A DNA stretch of 64,000 bases from Rhynchopus sp. YZ270_cl-10 (Eukaryota > Euglenozoa > Diplonemea > Diplonemida > Diplonemidae). The translations under genes and the position numbers were made by a program. The DNA lies in the NCBI GenBank assembly GCA_964035575.1, contig OZ037871.1:434001-498000 (forward strand), written 5' to 3'. A model generated the notes under the pieces. It was not told the DNA's origin. It was given only the letters and a program-made list of their open reading frames with translations, and did no database searches. Positions 10,276-21,028 of the stretch are shown one piece after another; position 1 is the first letter of the stretch, and every line of letters starts with the position of its first letter.

Positions 10276-13200
10276 TTAGAGCTCTGGCAGAGGGACCCTC
10301 GATCTACTAGCGAGCGCTGAGAGCCCCAGGATGTGTGCCTCCGCCGCACTGTCTCTGCTGTCTGGCACGGCGCCGTTGCCCTCACCACCATCGCCGTCCT
10401 CACTGCCCTCACCATCCTCCTCCACGTTGTCTAGCTCCTCCTTACTGCGCAGCAGACCACGAATGTTCGCACAGCTGTTCCTTTTCCGCTGCTTTACCTT
10501 TGTCATTTCTCCCTTCAAATCTGGCGCATAAATGACATAATACAGCCCTACAAAGTTGATGAATTCTGGCAACGAACGCGACGCCTGTTTTGAGAACATT
10601 AAAAGATGACCCTACACCCTCTCATATGCAACCGTAAACGAAAGAACATTCAGGAAACACAAAAACGCCAAAAAAAAAAAAAAAAAAATGAACGTAAGCC
10701 TCTCTCTCTCTGCTTAATCATCTCACAATCACCCACAGAAAAAATCCAAAAAATATCTTTACCTCACCCTTCACATACCTCCATAGTATCCACCGTAACA
10801 AGCCGGTTTCTCTCTGCTGCTGGAAGCACTGTCAGGTCCTCTGCGATTTCTTGATGTGACAGAACTGCGTCACGCTTTTTTAGAACGTACTTCCCTTCTG
10901 CTATGTGCGTCACGAGGGCCTCTTGCAGCAGTGCGCAAAACTCTTCATAGAAATCGCTGTACCGCGGCAGCGACATGCCACCATTCGTTACGATGGTTCG
11001 AATCAAATCCGAATACCGCCTGAACAACGCACCCAACGCCGCACGCCACTCCAAACAGTGCACCAACCCCCACACCGACTCTAAGCTATCCGCCAACTCC
11101 CTCGTCCGCAACACCTCCATCGTCTCCGCAGAATTGTGACTAAACTTTCTTTGTGTCCGAATCTGCGACCTCCTTGCCTTATACCCCTTATTACACTGCA
11201 CAGTACTCAAAGACGAACGGATCGCAGACGGCAACGTCGGGCACGTTGAGTCTGGGGGAGGGTACATCCGATTCGAGAGGTACTGCTTGGGGACAGACCA
11301 GTCGAGACGCTCTGCATCCTTCATCAACTCTTCTACAGGGAGGAGTAGCTTCAACCCTGTTGCGATACCCATGGGGCGGTGCAGGCGGATGCAGGCCATC
11401 TTCCAGAACTCCACGTAGGTGGCCTCCTGCCGTAGCACCGCGCCGAGAGGGTTGTTCACAGGAACCACGGTGGGGTCGCCTGCAGCCAGTCCTTCGAGGA
11501 CAAGGATTGCTTCGTTGAGGGTGTTGCGTTCGCCGCTGCAGATGCCGGTTTCGCGTTCAATGGCAGCAACCTCCTTGCTGGTTCGTCGGTCGATGTCTTC
11601 ATGTAGATATTCACGCCGTGCGTTGAGCGCAGCTATCAATGAATCCACCTCGCTGTCAACGTGTTTGTGTAGTTCGCTCTTCTCGATAGGGACTGCTTTT
11701 GTCAGGTCCGACGCAGCTTTGACGAGAATGCGTAATTCCTCCTCCTTTTTGCTGAGACGTTGTATCTCCTCGGCGCAGTGCGTTGGGAGGGGGACAACCG
11801 TTTTCCCGGCGTACTTCTCCTTGGTGCATTGCTCGCAGATTACGGCGCGTTTTTCTGGGCAAAAGTATTTGAGTTGTTCGTAGATGTGTCTGGTGCAGCA
11901 GAAGGGTTCACGGAGCTTCTGTTGAAGGCGTGTATAGAGACGTTGTGAGGCTTCGTCTGCTGTCTCGACGTAGTTGTTGATGTTGCTGAGAAAATTCATC
12001 ATGACCCGGTCGTCCTCCTCAGAAATCTCTTTCATGAGGCGTTTGTTGTTCTTCAGCTCGCCAATCTGGTTGTCCTTCCCGCCTCTGGCCGCTTTGCTTT
12101 GGGACCGGCTGGTCCCTCGGAGCGAGGGGTTGCTCGATTTCACCTCGCTTTTGCCCTGCGAACCATCGTCACTTTCCTCAAGCTGCTCTTCATTCGACTC
12201 CTCCTCATCCCCCATCAGGAGACACTCCTTCCAGGCCGCTGCATTGTATATACTGCCCTGCCATTCCACCACCTCTGCAGCGTTTGCAGCAGGCGCAGAA
12301 GCGTCTGCACCGCGTACTGGAGGTTTCTTTCCGGGTTCTGGTGTTGCCTTGCTTTTGATGATGCCTGCAGCTCCGGAACGGCCTACAGTTTTGGGGTCTT
12401 CCTTAGCATCCTTATTGCGAACGAACATCCCAAATGGTGCAAACATCGCAGTAGTGTCTTCAGGGCGGATGGCTAGCTTTGCGAGCGCCTTCGCAGCGCC
12501 TCCTGCCTTGAGCATGCCAAAGAGCTCTCTCGGTTTTGGCTTGCTTGGTGCAGTGGTGATAAGAGAGGAAACATCGAAAACCGTTCCTGGGTGTGCGGTT
12601 TCTCCGCTTTCGGTGGGCATGCAGATTGGAACCTTCCAGACAACACATCCATCAATGGTCTCGCGAACATCTGGTTCAGAGGTGATCGCAACGCGTACCC
12701 CCTTTGCCTTGGCTTTGTCCTTTTGCCCTTTCTTCCCCTTCAGCTTCGTGGATGCAAGGAGAATGGCTTGTTGGCGGAGCTCGGCTTCTTCTAGCTCTGT
12801 TTCGACATCGTGGTAAACGGCAACCCCTGCAGTGACTGCGGTGACAGCTTTGTCTTGTTGGAAATCTAAAGGCATTTTTATATGAGCAGGCCATGTGACC
12901 TCAGGAAACCACACCGGCATTGCAAGAAGAACCGACAAAGATCCTACCCAGTTTATGATAACCGGCCACTCCGGTTCTCCCATGGCGACAACTAACATTT
13001 TCCCAAAGGTTGGCGGCTCTCCATGTTTAGGTTGCGGCTCGATTTGGGTATGAAAAATATGGTTCAACTGCGGAATCGGTGTCACCAAAATGAAAACAAC
13101 AAGAAGAATCAGAGGAGGGAACGGGAGTGCATCGCTGCCATCAAGGTCGCCAGTCTCTGTACCCGCATCGGATCGCATGGCAAGCCACTTCTTTACAAGC

Positions 13201-13901
13201 AGACGCTCAACAATGATAACGTCCGCAAGATTGACCTCCAAATTATGCGCCAGCTCGGAAAATATGCGTAGGTAGTTTTCAGTGTGGATCGTCATGAGCA
13301 GGGTGTGGAGCTTGTATATGAAGTTGGCGATCATCTGCCCAGAGAGCTTCAATGCGTGGTACGGCCCCATGGCGCTCGCCAGCGCCTCTGCAGTCAGCAC
13401 GTTCTTCATGTTGTTGATCTTGCTCTCAAGAAACTGCAGTCTGTCCTCAGTCAACGTCGGTGTCTTCTCGAGCCCAACATAGTTCGTAATATGGGACTGC
13501 AGGGTGGCCATGACAGCATGGTATTCTTCTTCGTTCTGTTGGGGGTTGTGTTTTGTAGTGTCCATACATGGTAGTCTGGCCGACTGCGCCAGACTCAAGA
13601 CACCCAATTTTTGACTGTTTCTTAACTTCTGAAAGTCAAGAAAATTCATAATTTTCAAAATTCTGGCAGAGTCCGCCAGACTACCGGTCACACCTTAAAA
13701 GAATAGTTTGTAAGATGACGCTGCTTAGTCGCCAAAAAAAGTGGCAGTGTACCCTTGGTCCATGACGGTTTGGTACATGACGGTACCGGGGGGGACGCCA
13801 ACCATATCCAAAAAAAATCATACCTTCTTGTGCGAATCAAGCATCTGCCTTATGATGCCCACCCCACGCACCTTCTTCGGCTTGTCGCGTCTGCCGCTCA
13901 T
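10276..13901 (-). CDS. B-box zinc-finger protein with coiled coil (TRIM-like)
   Basis: Three exons: 13901-13824 (26 codons), 13535-10779, and 10584-10276, all joined in phase 0, about 1047 residues. Both introns start GTATG. A B-box type 2 zinc finger is visible near residues 570-615 (CTRHIYEQLKYFCPEKRAVI, then CEQC and a later His). A long helical, coiled-coil-prone region follows, as in TRIM proteins, but no RING finger is seen in front. The N-terminal half has a charged, low-complexity part (EEESNEEQLEESDD) and two hydrophobic stretches (LILLVVFILV; INWVGSLSVLLAMPV) that could be membrane segments. The C-terminus is acidic (about EELDNVEEDGEGSEDGDGG). Intron 1 holds a palindromic element and R1/R3 pieces; intron 2 holds an R1 hairpin. 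Function unknown; the B-box suggests protein binding. Confidence 0.82.
10687..10726 (-). repeat. R1 hairpin repeat inside intron 2 of the B-box gene
   Basis: A diverged R1 copy (GTAAGCCTCTC...GCTTAATCA) lies fully within intron 10778-10585 of the B-box gene. Confidence 0.5.
13570..13685. mobile_element. 116-bp MITE-like palindromic element
   Basis: It starts GGTAGTCTGGCCGACTGCGC and ends with the near-complement CAGAGTCCGCCAGACTACC; the 24-bp ends differ at three places. It sits in intron 1 of the B-box gene, about 35 bp upstream of the acceptor AG at 13537-13536. No clear target duplication was found. Confidence 0.6.
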
Positions 13902-14745
13902 CTTGCTTCAACGCTTAAAAAGCTAGCACTATCCAATAAGGAACACACGCAGAGCTTCACAGTGCATCCAGGAGCCCCCCCTCCCAACAGCCTTTGGGGA
14001 TTTTCGAACTTTACTTGTGATGCTGTGATGGTTTGGTGTTTCTCTTCCACAGCGCGACTATTCTGTGTGTAAGAAATCCTGTGAAATGTGCTGTTAAGGC
14101 GAGGGTTAGAGGGTAAGGTTGGACCCTGGGCAGGATGCAAGGATGCAGGATGCTCAATAAAATCAGCGGGCGTTTTGTTTTGGCAGTATTAGAAAAGAGG
14201 GGGAGGTAGTTCCTTTTTTTGTGCATTCCATTGCGGGCTCAAAGGAAATAAAGCAAAACCGGTGTGGCTGAAGGGGGATGATCCGCACTTCTTGCGCACT
14301 TCTCCCACCCCCCCCTAGTCAGCCACACCAAAAACGGGTCCTTTTTTCCTGGAGGGGAATGCGACGATCGCCTCCCCTCAAAGACAAAACACAAGAAAAA
14401 AAAATGCGGAAAATTGGAGGGCAAATAGAGCAGGGGGGGGGAAAACAAACCTTAGCCCTGGAAAGATAAGCACGCGAAATGAGCCCGTTTTTAAAATGTG
14501 ACTTGAGATACAAAGCCCTCTCGTGAACAGTGTACCTTTAAAAAAAAAGGGGGAAACCTTTGCACTATACACTCTTCACACAGATCCGATCCATAAAAAG
14601 TTTGTGAGATGAAAGTCAAACCTCACACTGATTTTTTGGCGCTCTTTAAATCATAACCTTCACAACCCGGGGGGGAGAAGGAAACGTTGAAAGATGAATA
14701 CGCCTCTAAGTATTCTCATCATATGCAATCAATAAATTGATAGTA
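13902..14745. other. Intergenic repeats, no gene seen
   Basis: This stretch lies upstream of the B-box gene. It holds a GGTGTGGCTGA-ended palindrome (14261-14329), a partial R3 copy near 14505-14535, and an R2-like piece near 14690. No gene is supported. Confidence 0.5.
14261..14329. mobile_element. Small palindromic element with GGTGTGGCTGA ends
   Basis: About 70 bp, starting GGTGTGGCTGAAGGGGG and ending TAGTCAGCCACACC, with the inner motif CGCACTTCTTGCG. Relatives lie at 38294-38361 and, in reverse orientation, at 58957-59022. Confidence 0.65.
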
Positions 14746-15321
14746 AAGGGGGGACCCGTCGATTATTTACCTATTTTAATATTTACCTTCGTGTATTATT
14801 TACCTTTTTAATGTCAAACATTGTATTATTTACCTTTCGTGTATTATTTACCTTTTGAATTGGCATTTAATTAATTAATTTTCCGCCCCGCTTTTTTTGG
14901 GTGAAGTTCTGAGGCACTGGACGTGTCGCTGAAGCTCTCAACGTCCAGGTCCAGGCTCGCCACGCTTGCCTCGTCGAGGCCGACGACCATCTCGCAGCGG
15001 CCACGACGCACCTCATCCCACTGGTGGTTCAGCTCTGCAAGGGTCGAGGCGTTCAACATGACGGCGAGAGGGGTTCTGGGGAGGGGGAAGGGCGGGGTGT
15101 GAAAATCTGTTGTGCAGTGAGTCGGGGGTCTAGTGGGTGTGCATCGAAAACAGGACCGTTTACCCGCAATAGGTCAAACCGTATATTATTTACCTTTTGA
15201 ATTAATAAAGTCCAAATATTGTATTATTTACCTTCCATGTATTATTTACCTTTCGTGTATTATTTACCTTTCGTGTAATATTTACCTTTTCAAAAGGTAA
15301 ATAATCGACGGGGCCCCCCTT
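14746..15321. mobile_element. 576-bp TIR element carrying a 62-codon ORF
   Basis: The left end AAGGGGGGACCCGTCGATTA and the right end are inverted repeats over about 26 bp with one mismatch. A TA dinucleotide flanks both sides, as for Tc1/mariner-type insertion. Inside each end there are several copies of TATTATTTACCTTT. The centre holds a clean minus-strand ORF (14871-15059). No transposase is visible, so it would be non-autonomous. Confidence 0.7.
14871..15059 (-). CDS. Small acidic ORF within TIR element
   Basis: A 62-residue frame from ATG 15059 with a basic end: MLNASTLAELNHQWDEVRRG at the start, then an acidic Ser/Asp-rich middle (LDVESFSDTSSASE) and a Lys/Arg tail (HPKKAGRKIN). Its base composition is much more GC-rich than the A/T-rich repeats around it, which supports coding or captured host sequence. 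I do not recognise a family. It could be a captured exon piece rather than a working gene. Confidence 0.4.
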   Translation of the reverse strand: MLNASTLAELNHQWDEVRRGRCEMVVGLDEASVASLDLDVESFSDTSSASELHPKKAGRKIN

Positions 15322-15790
15322 TATATGGTGAGGGATCAACAAAAATGGTCCCATCTTTCTTTGTATGGCGTGTGTTTTGCAAAACGTAGAAAAGAAAAGT
15401 AAAATGCTTCATGCACAAGTTGAAACTTCAGTAGATTGGTTTCTCTAAGAAAGAAGAGTGTACACATCTTAACTGACGTCTGCTTAACTCATTGCAGACC
15501 ATATCATGGTCATTGGAGTAAGGACACTGGAGTAAAAACTGAACACGCCACAGCAGCAATTGTGACGGGAAATAGAGAAGAAAAAAATAGGTTAGTAACG
15601 TAGGTAGAGTTAATAAAATGTGAGATAAAGTGGTCAAATTTTTTCGATGCAAAAAAGCGCATACACTAGGAAGAAGTTTTTTTGTGAGACGATCCTAAAC
15701 CCCGCGTCTTGCCTTGCTTAGTCATCTTAGGAACAATACTGAATATTTCCTCGCACGGAGCCAAAAGAAAGGGGGGGAACAAGAAGAAAG

Positions 15791-15831
15791 GTTTATTAGA
15801 TGAACCTGAAGCCTCTCATGTTTAGTCCACC
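15791..15831 (-). repeat. R1 hairpin repeat
   Basis: Plus-strand parts are TTTATTAGATGAACCTGAAG, CCTCTCATG and TTTAGTCCACC, a diverged copy in the usual orientation. Confidence 0.5.
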
Positions 15832-16376
15832 AAGAAAAAATTGAAGCGTGGTGTAAACGAAATCGGAGAGAGGGGCGGGGACACCTCTTCAGGGAAAAGG
15901 GAGATCGGTCACTCATTGTTTTGCGCAAGGTGATTTTTTTTTTTTTTTTGAGGTATAGACAGAAAACCTACTGATTTTTTTTGAAAGGGGTTTTATGAAA
16001 GTTTGCGACAAAAAGAATAATCGCAAAAATGGTAAAAATTTATGTAGAGATAACACTGTTGGGCTGGCTTCACAGAGGACACACACCCCATTGCAAAAAA
16101 AAGTGTGGCAGAACATAAGGCAGAATCTCTGTGCGGACAGCTTTTTGTTGGTTTGGTGTAGATACCTGTAGACGAGATGTATTCACTATTGTTCGTTTTT
16201 TGGAGTTTTATAAACTGAACCACCGTATGATATGATCACCAAACGGATTCTCCGTGGTTCCCCCCGAAGGTGCTCCGCAAATCTTAATATAGCCCGAAAC
16301 AGTTCTCCGTGGTTCTCCCGTGGGTTGTCCGTACCCCCTGAATCACACCACCGTACATTATTTTTTATAAAGTTGA

Positions 16377-16465
16377 CTTGAAATACAAAGCCCTCTCGTG
16401 AACAGTGTACCTTTGGTACATAACATACGATGTACCGGGGGGGGGGGGGGGGGTGGACACCCCCA
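16377..16465 (-). repeat. R3 dispersed repeat
   Basis: It matches the R3 consensus from ACTTGAAATACAAAGCCC to GTGGACACCCCCAACC, with a G run in the middle. Confidence 0.7.
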
Positions 16466-16910
16466 ACCTTATAAGAAAACCTTGAAAAGAGTTGCGCCTC
16501 TCTTCACTGCGCAAATCTTTAAAAAACAAAAACGAAAAACATAGCAATGCATGGAGAGGGAGAGAGGAAAAAAAAAACGCCCCCAATAGGGCGTGAGCTA
16601 GATTTTAGATAGAAATATGGAATGCCATTCTCTTTTTGGCATTTATTCTTTTTTTTCTTTGGGAAAAAAATAAAAACTGATATCTGATTTTTAGCTAGTC
16701 TGATAAAGAAAGAAACGAAATCAGAAAAAGAATTTTTCGTTGATCGCACCGGATTTTTGTGGAGAGTGTAGGGACAAAATCAAAAAATTTTCTGTGAATA
16801 ATTTGTGTCGTGTTGTGTCGCTCTCACCAAAAATTCGGGCACATTCAGATACGTTTTCATTTCCTCCCCTACAACCTTTGCAAGGCAGTTGTTACAAAAA
16901 AAAATGTGAA

Positions 16911-16951
16911 GTTTTATCAGATGATCCTAAGCCCCATCATGCTTAGTCACC
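16911..16951 (-). repeat. R1 hairpin repeat just past hydrolase stop
   Basis: Plus strand ATGATCCTAAGCCCC...GCTTAGTCACC. It ends about 24 bp downstream of the hydrolase stop codon, so it would lie in the 3' UTR. Confidence 0.6.
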
Positions 16952-16974
16952 AAAAAAAAAATTATAGTTTACCC

Positions 16975-18297
16975 TCATTCCTCTTTCACGACGTATTCAT
17001 TGAACAAATCTGGGACGGTTGTGTGCATATGATGCCCAACCCCTTCGAAAGTCGTCACCCTGAGAGGAACCGACACGGAGGTTCGGATCTCCTCCCCGAT
17101 TTCCCCTATGAAGTCACGCTGCCCAAGGATCACTGAGAGGTGACCCACTTCGAGGGCAGACATCTTTGTGATGAGAGGGTCTTTCCAGCCGACCTTTGGA
17201 CACACCGTCGCGAGGAAGGCATCCTCCCCAGAGATCTTCGCGCACTGAAGGTGTGTCATGTAGTCAACCAGCTCGGGTGAGTCCATGCCGTACCACGCTG
17301 CACGCTGTCTCAACACATACTTCACTGCACGCTTTGCGGAAGGCCCCATCGAACGCACCACTTTTGTACGAGTAATTTTCAAAAAATGAACGGTCTTAAG
17401 CACTTTCCTCATTCTATCCGACATAGTGGGTATCCACTTCAAAGGGACAACCCCAGCAGGCGCAGCGAGAACCAGCCTGGACACTGTGTTAGGATGCGCC
17501 AAAGCATAGTGCGTCGCGACAAAGCCACCAAGGGAGTGGCCAAGGAGATTGATCTTTTGGTCCACACCAATCACCTCCTGTCTCCATGCGTGCAGAGACG
17601 ACACCCACCAGTCCACCGCACACTCCACAGTCTTCCCCTTAAACGTCGGCGACGACGACGCGCCAAACCCTAACAAATCCACACAGTACACCGTCCTATA
17701 ATGCTTGCACAGCCCCTCCACGTTCTTGATAAAAACACCACCCCCGCATCCAAGACCATGCAGCATGACCAACACACCACTCTCCGGACGATCCTCCGTG
17801 AGGTGAAATGCGGTTGCACCGATGAACCGCTTTTCTCCAACTTTAGTGCGAAGCTGTTTGTACGAAATAGACTCGCTTAATGTGTCAAGAAGCTTGACCT
17901 CTGCCTTGGCGAGACGGGAGGGATCGGATGGAACCCGCCAGGCAACATAAAAGACAACGATGGTGGTCGCAGCGACGACGGCAGCGGGGATGGGGCCAAA
18001 CTGCAGCCACACAAAGGTCACCGCCCCGCCAAGCGCCAGCACCCCACCGACCAGCCCTGCGGCAAGATACCTTAAAATACTCCGTCTCTGTGGCGGCGCG
18101 TTCTCCGTACCCCCATTCGGCGCGTTCTGTGCCACACGAGGCGGTGGTGGCGGCTCAATCCCACTGCTCACCATCTCCACAATCGCCTTCTTCTTCGGGG
18201 GCGTTGATACCTGTGGGCCCTTCTGGGAATTCACCAGCGGCTCCTTCAAGAGCCCAACCGTCTCCTCGGGTGACTCAGCAAGGGATGCGCCTGCCAT
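16975..18297 (-). CDS. Alpha/beta hydrolase, ABHD4/5-like, membrane anchored
   Basis: A single exon of 440 residues from ATG 18297. The N-terminus is a Pro/Glu/Lys-rich cytosolic-type stretch followed by two hydrophobic segments (about residues 77-100 and 103-120), which suggests a membrane anchor. The hydrolase domain shows the oxyanion motif HGLGCGGG (about residue 180), the nucleophile elbow GHSLGG (Ser near 255), an acid candidate in GQRDFIG, and the final histidine in GVGHHMH. The overall order resembles ABHD4/ABHD5 (CGI-58) lipid hydrolases or acyltransferases, where the late HxxxxD motif marks the acyltransferase group. Here HHMHTTVPD is visible, with HTTVPD fitting HxxxxD. Substrate is inferred to be a phospholipid or acyl ester. 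Confidence 0.88.
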   Translation of the reverse strand: MAGASLAESPEETVGLLKEPLVNSQKGPQVSTPPKKKAIVEMVSSGIEPPPPPRVAQNAPNGGTENAPPQRRSILRYLAAGLVGGVLALGGAVTFVWLQFGPIPAAVVAATTIVVFYVAWRVPSDPSRLAKAEVKLLDTLSESISYKQLRTKVGEKRFIGATAFHLTEDRPESGVLVMLHGLGCGGGVFIKNVEGLCKHYRTVYCVDLLGFGASSSPTFKGKTVECAVDWWVSSLHAWRQEVIGVDQKINLLGHSLGGFVATHYALAHPNTVSRLVLAAPAGVVPLKWIPTMSDRMRKVLKTVHFLKITRTKVVRSMGPSAKRAVKYVLRQRAAWYGMDSPELVDYMTHLQCAKISGEDAFLATVCPKVGWKDPLITKMSALEVGHLSVILGQRDFIGEIGEEIRTSVSVPLRVTTFEGVGHHMHTTVPDLFNEYVVKEE

Positions 18298-18469
18298 GTT
18301 AATTGTGTGAGAAATTGTAAGGAGAAAGAGAGAGGGTGAGGAAGAGGAGAGGGGTGTAGCAAATGCGTATCTGTTGTGGGGGAATGGTGATTTTTGAGTT
18401 TCCATTTTGTGAATGATGGCGTGTAATGGGAGCAATGTTGGGAATCTGGCGAACATTGGGAACATTGTG

Positions 18470-18925
18470 GAGAAACTCGCTAAAATACGAAGCAGAACAG
18501 GTGCACAACCGCTGCTGGGCTGACACAACTCGCAAGGATGCGACCATTTTTTAGCAAGCACGTTGCTGCGATTCCGCAAACTATGGACGCTGCTGCAGGA
18601 GGTGAAGGAGTGTGTCCTTCACGAGCTCAATGCCTACACCGAGCAGAAATTGAGGGGGGTTTCTGTGTCGGCACCGGGCTTGACACAACTGGCGTCAAAC
18701 GGAAGAAGGCACAAGCCCTCGCACATGGTGTGTACTTGTTGGAAGAAGACTTGCTTGCTGAGATGGATCTCGGCGAACCTGGGGCTGCGTGGACTGCGGT
18801 GGAGATCTCGCAGTCCCTGAAGCGCACGTTAGTCAAGTATTCTGTGGAATTCAAGCGCGTCAGTTACTACGTATCTGACGCAGCATCAAACATATCAGCC
18901 TTGAGTAGTGTTCAGCTATGCTAAC
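18470..18925 (+). pseudogene. Decayed plus-strand coding fragment
   Basis: GC-rich sequence that reads as protein-like helical text (LRFRKLWTLLQEVKECVLHE) and then, in another frame, LEEDLLAEMDLGEPGAAWTA and VSYYVSDAASN. No single frame covers it. A similar LW-LL-E pattern occurs in 8160-8680. The source gene is unknown. Confidence 0.35.
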
Positions 18926-19084
18926 AGTGTGCTGCTATGCGCACCATCTGTCTACCTACTTGAAGCGTGTGTTCAAAGAACATCACTAAAAGGAAAATAC
19001 GAAAAAAACCAGACCTCGCACCACCCACCTCCCCCCCTTCCTGCTTCGCACATCCTGGTGTACGTTTTTAGAAAATAGGATGGA

Positions 19085-19540
19085 GCACCCCGTCCCGCAC
19101 GAATGTTGCGGCGAAAGCTACCACCGCCAGCAGCACGGCTGAACAGCTCGTGGAGGCACACAAAAGTGCTGAGGCCGCGGTTCCCCACCTCCAGGAAGGG
19201 CTGCAAGAACAGGGCAGGCGCACGCAGCAGGCGGCGGATGATACTGTTGTGGCATCAGCCATGGCTGAAGAGGCCCTGAAGAAGGCGGACCAGACCGACG
19301 ACAGGCTGACAGCCGCAGAGAACCGCCTCAGCAACGAGGTCAACCTCCTCCGGAGTCAAGCAGAGGAGGAGGCGGCTTTGGCCCGGCAGCGCAACCACAC
19401 TCTTGAAGCCAAAACGATGGAGGCCCTGATGCAAACAGCAGGGTACGGCCAACATTGTTGGCGCCGCCGCCGCCAAGTTCGCCGCCGTGGACGAGGGAAT
19501 ACAGCCACCCCGTCCTGCTTCGCACTTCCTGCCTAACAAC
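19085..19540 (+). pseudogene. Coiled-coil coding fragment, plus strand
   Basis: A frame rich in Ala/Glu/Gln with heptad character (HLQEGLQEQGRRTQQAADD; AEEALKKADQTDDRLTAAEN) that ends without a sensible terminus; the last part looks shifted. The phrase CCTGCTTCGCAC occurs on both sides (near 19039 and 19513), so the fragment may be bounded by a short direct repeat. It is the best coding-like text on the plus strand. It could be part of a structural flagellar or cytoskeletal gene, or of a mobile element. Confidence 0.4.
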
Positions 19541-19552
19541 TTTATATGCACA

Positions 19553-19655
19553 TTGACTTGAAATACAAAGCCCTCTCGTGACAGTGCACCTTGGTACATG
19601 ACCGGTGCACCGGGTGAACCCCAACCACGCAGTCCTACATCCATTTCGTGGCATC
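19553..19655 (-). repeat. R3 dispersed repeat, full length
   Basis: It runs from GACTTGAAATACAAAGCCC to CATCCATTTCGTGGC with nearly consensus sequence. Confidence 0.75.
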
Positions 19656-19822
19656 CATACAGTGAAGAAATATAGGGTGGAGGGGAGGTTGTTTTATTTC
19701 TCGCAAAGAGCGTATCGGTTCGGCTAGTTTCTTTCCCCCCCTCTCCCCCCGCGGATTTATCGAACCCGCAAAAATACGTACAAAAAAAACCCCCCATCTG
19801 AGCAAATGCTGTATTGCGAGCA

Positions 19823-19960
19823 TCAATACGCCAAACGTTGCAGCTTCGACTTCTTTGGGCATGCGAAGGCTTTGTGTCCCTTCTCGTGGCAGTTGTAGCA
19901 ACGCTCTTCTTCCCTTGGGGGACGGGCTGCAGGTGCAGCTGGGACGGCGACCTGTGGTGT
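19823..19960 (-). other. CCHC zinc-knuckle coding fragment
   Basis: The minus strand encodes an Ala/Pro-rich run, then CYNCHEKGHKAFAC, a perfect CX2CX4HX4C zinc knuckle, then a basic end KKSKLQRLAY and a stop. Two readings are possible: a last exon of a host RNA-binding gene (a CACCACAG acceptor-like site lies just in front), or a fossil nucleocapsid-like piece of a retroelement. If it is the latter it looks broken, and no other part of such an element is visible nearby. Confidence 0.45.
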
Positions 19961-20074
19961 TTTTTTTTGATTGGATTCGACGGGTTTTTGTGTGTATTTT
20001 GTACTTTAGAGACATAATTCAATTTTTTTTTAAAAGGCCGCAAAGCAGGGCCTTTTCTAAGTCCATGGGCCCAT

Positions 20075-21028
20075 GGCACCCCTCCGAAAACACACTTTTT
20101 TTCTGTACAAATGCCACACGTAAAAAAAATATTTTTTCTGTACAAATGCCACAGGCAAAATATTTTTTCTGGACTTTTGCCACATGGGAGGTGGGGGGGG
20201 GGTGGGGGTGGGGGGCGGGCCTCTAAGAGTGACCAGAACTGGCCTCATGAACAAAGTGACCCCGTCACAGCCAGAACGCGACCCAATTGGTCAAACGCCG
20301 AAGGAAAAGGAAGCATGCAGCATGGCGAAAGGAAAAAAGTAGCGTACCGTGCGCCTGCGGCGCAAGATTGCAAGCCACCCATGACATAGTTTGGCTGTAA
20401 AATGTGCAATTTTAAGCACAATATTTTGAAATGTTGCGTACCGTGGCTTCGCCAAAACTTTCGTTCAGCAAAATATGGAAGTAACATTTACGGGAACTGA
20501 CGATAATGACCAACGACAGTGCCATTTGATGTCAACATTTTTTTAGAAATGTTGCGTACCGTGGCTTCGCCAGGAATCAGTTCTGTTTCGTATTTGCGTT
20601 AATTAGTCTTGGTTTCCCATCCCCTCCCTCCCTAGTTCATACGCAAGGGCATCTTCCCTTTCTGTGCACCGCTTAGTGGTGTCCTTACGTCACTTTTGAC
20701 CATACTTTTCTTTTCCTCACCCCCACCCCTTTGCTTTAACTTTGCTTGCACACCCCGACCCACCCGGAGAGGCCTGGGGACGGGATAGTTCACAACCGCC
20801 CCTTCTCCTATTTGACTCATTTTTCCCCTTCTTCAACCCCCACCCCCGAAAAACCCCTCTCAAAAATATGAGGGGAGATGCCCCGCCAACGCACCGACCG
20901 GAAAGCTCGGAATGGGTTTTGAAAATATGCGGGGAGATGCCCCGCCAACGTACCGACCGGAAAGCTCGGAATGGGTTTCCGGGGGTTTTTTACGTGTGGC
21001 ATTTGTACAGAAAAAAGTCATTGGCACC
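20075..21028. mobile_element. TIR element, about 0.95 kb
   Basis: The left end region (TTTTTTCTGTACAAATGCCA, then CACGTAAAAAA near 20095-20127) is the inverted complement of the right end region (20985-21016). GGCACC/GGTGCC lies just outside on each side. The left phrase is repeated again at 20130-20150. Inside are a repeated GTTGCGTACCGTGGCTTCGC phrase and a piece (20255-20480) that recurs inverted at 25650-25865. No protein is recognised. Confidence 0.55.
20255..20480 (+). repeat. Dispersed repeat, inverted copy at 25650-25865
   Basis: Shared landmarks are GACCCAATTGGTCAAACGCC, AAGGAAAAGGAAGCATGCAG, GTAGCGTACCGTGCGCC, TGCAATTTTAAGC and GTTGCGTACCGTGGCTTCGC. The other copy has the same order on the opposite strand, with many small changes. 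Confidence 0.6.

Larger units (their letters stand above)
15322..16974. other. Intergenic repeats, no gene seen
   Basis: This stretch holds R1 copies at 15791-15831 and 16911-16951, a diverged one near 15672-15730, and an R3 copy at 16377-16465. A short phrase on the theme 'GGTTCTCCGTGGG' recurs near 16250-16330 and at 7317. No gene is supported. Confidence 0.5.

Noticed and set aside
14763-15300. TATTATTTACCTTT repeats as a telomere- or CRISPR-like array
   Set aside because: The spacing is irregular, the genome is eukaryotic, and the repeats lie inside a TIR element.
19720-19770. tRNA-like phrase GCGGATTTATCGAACCCGC
   Set aside because: No cloverleaf or A box is found around it; it is too short to call a tRNA gene.
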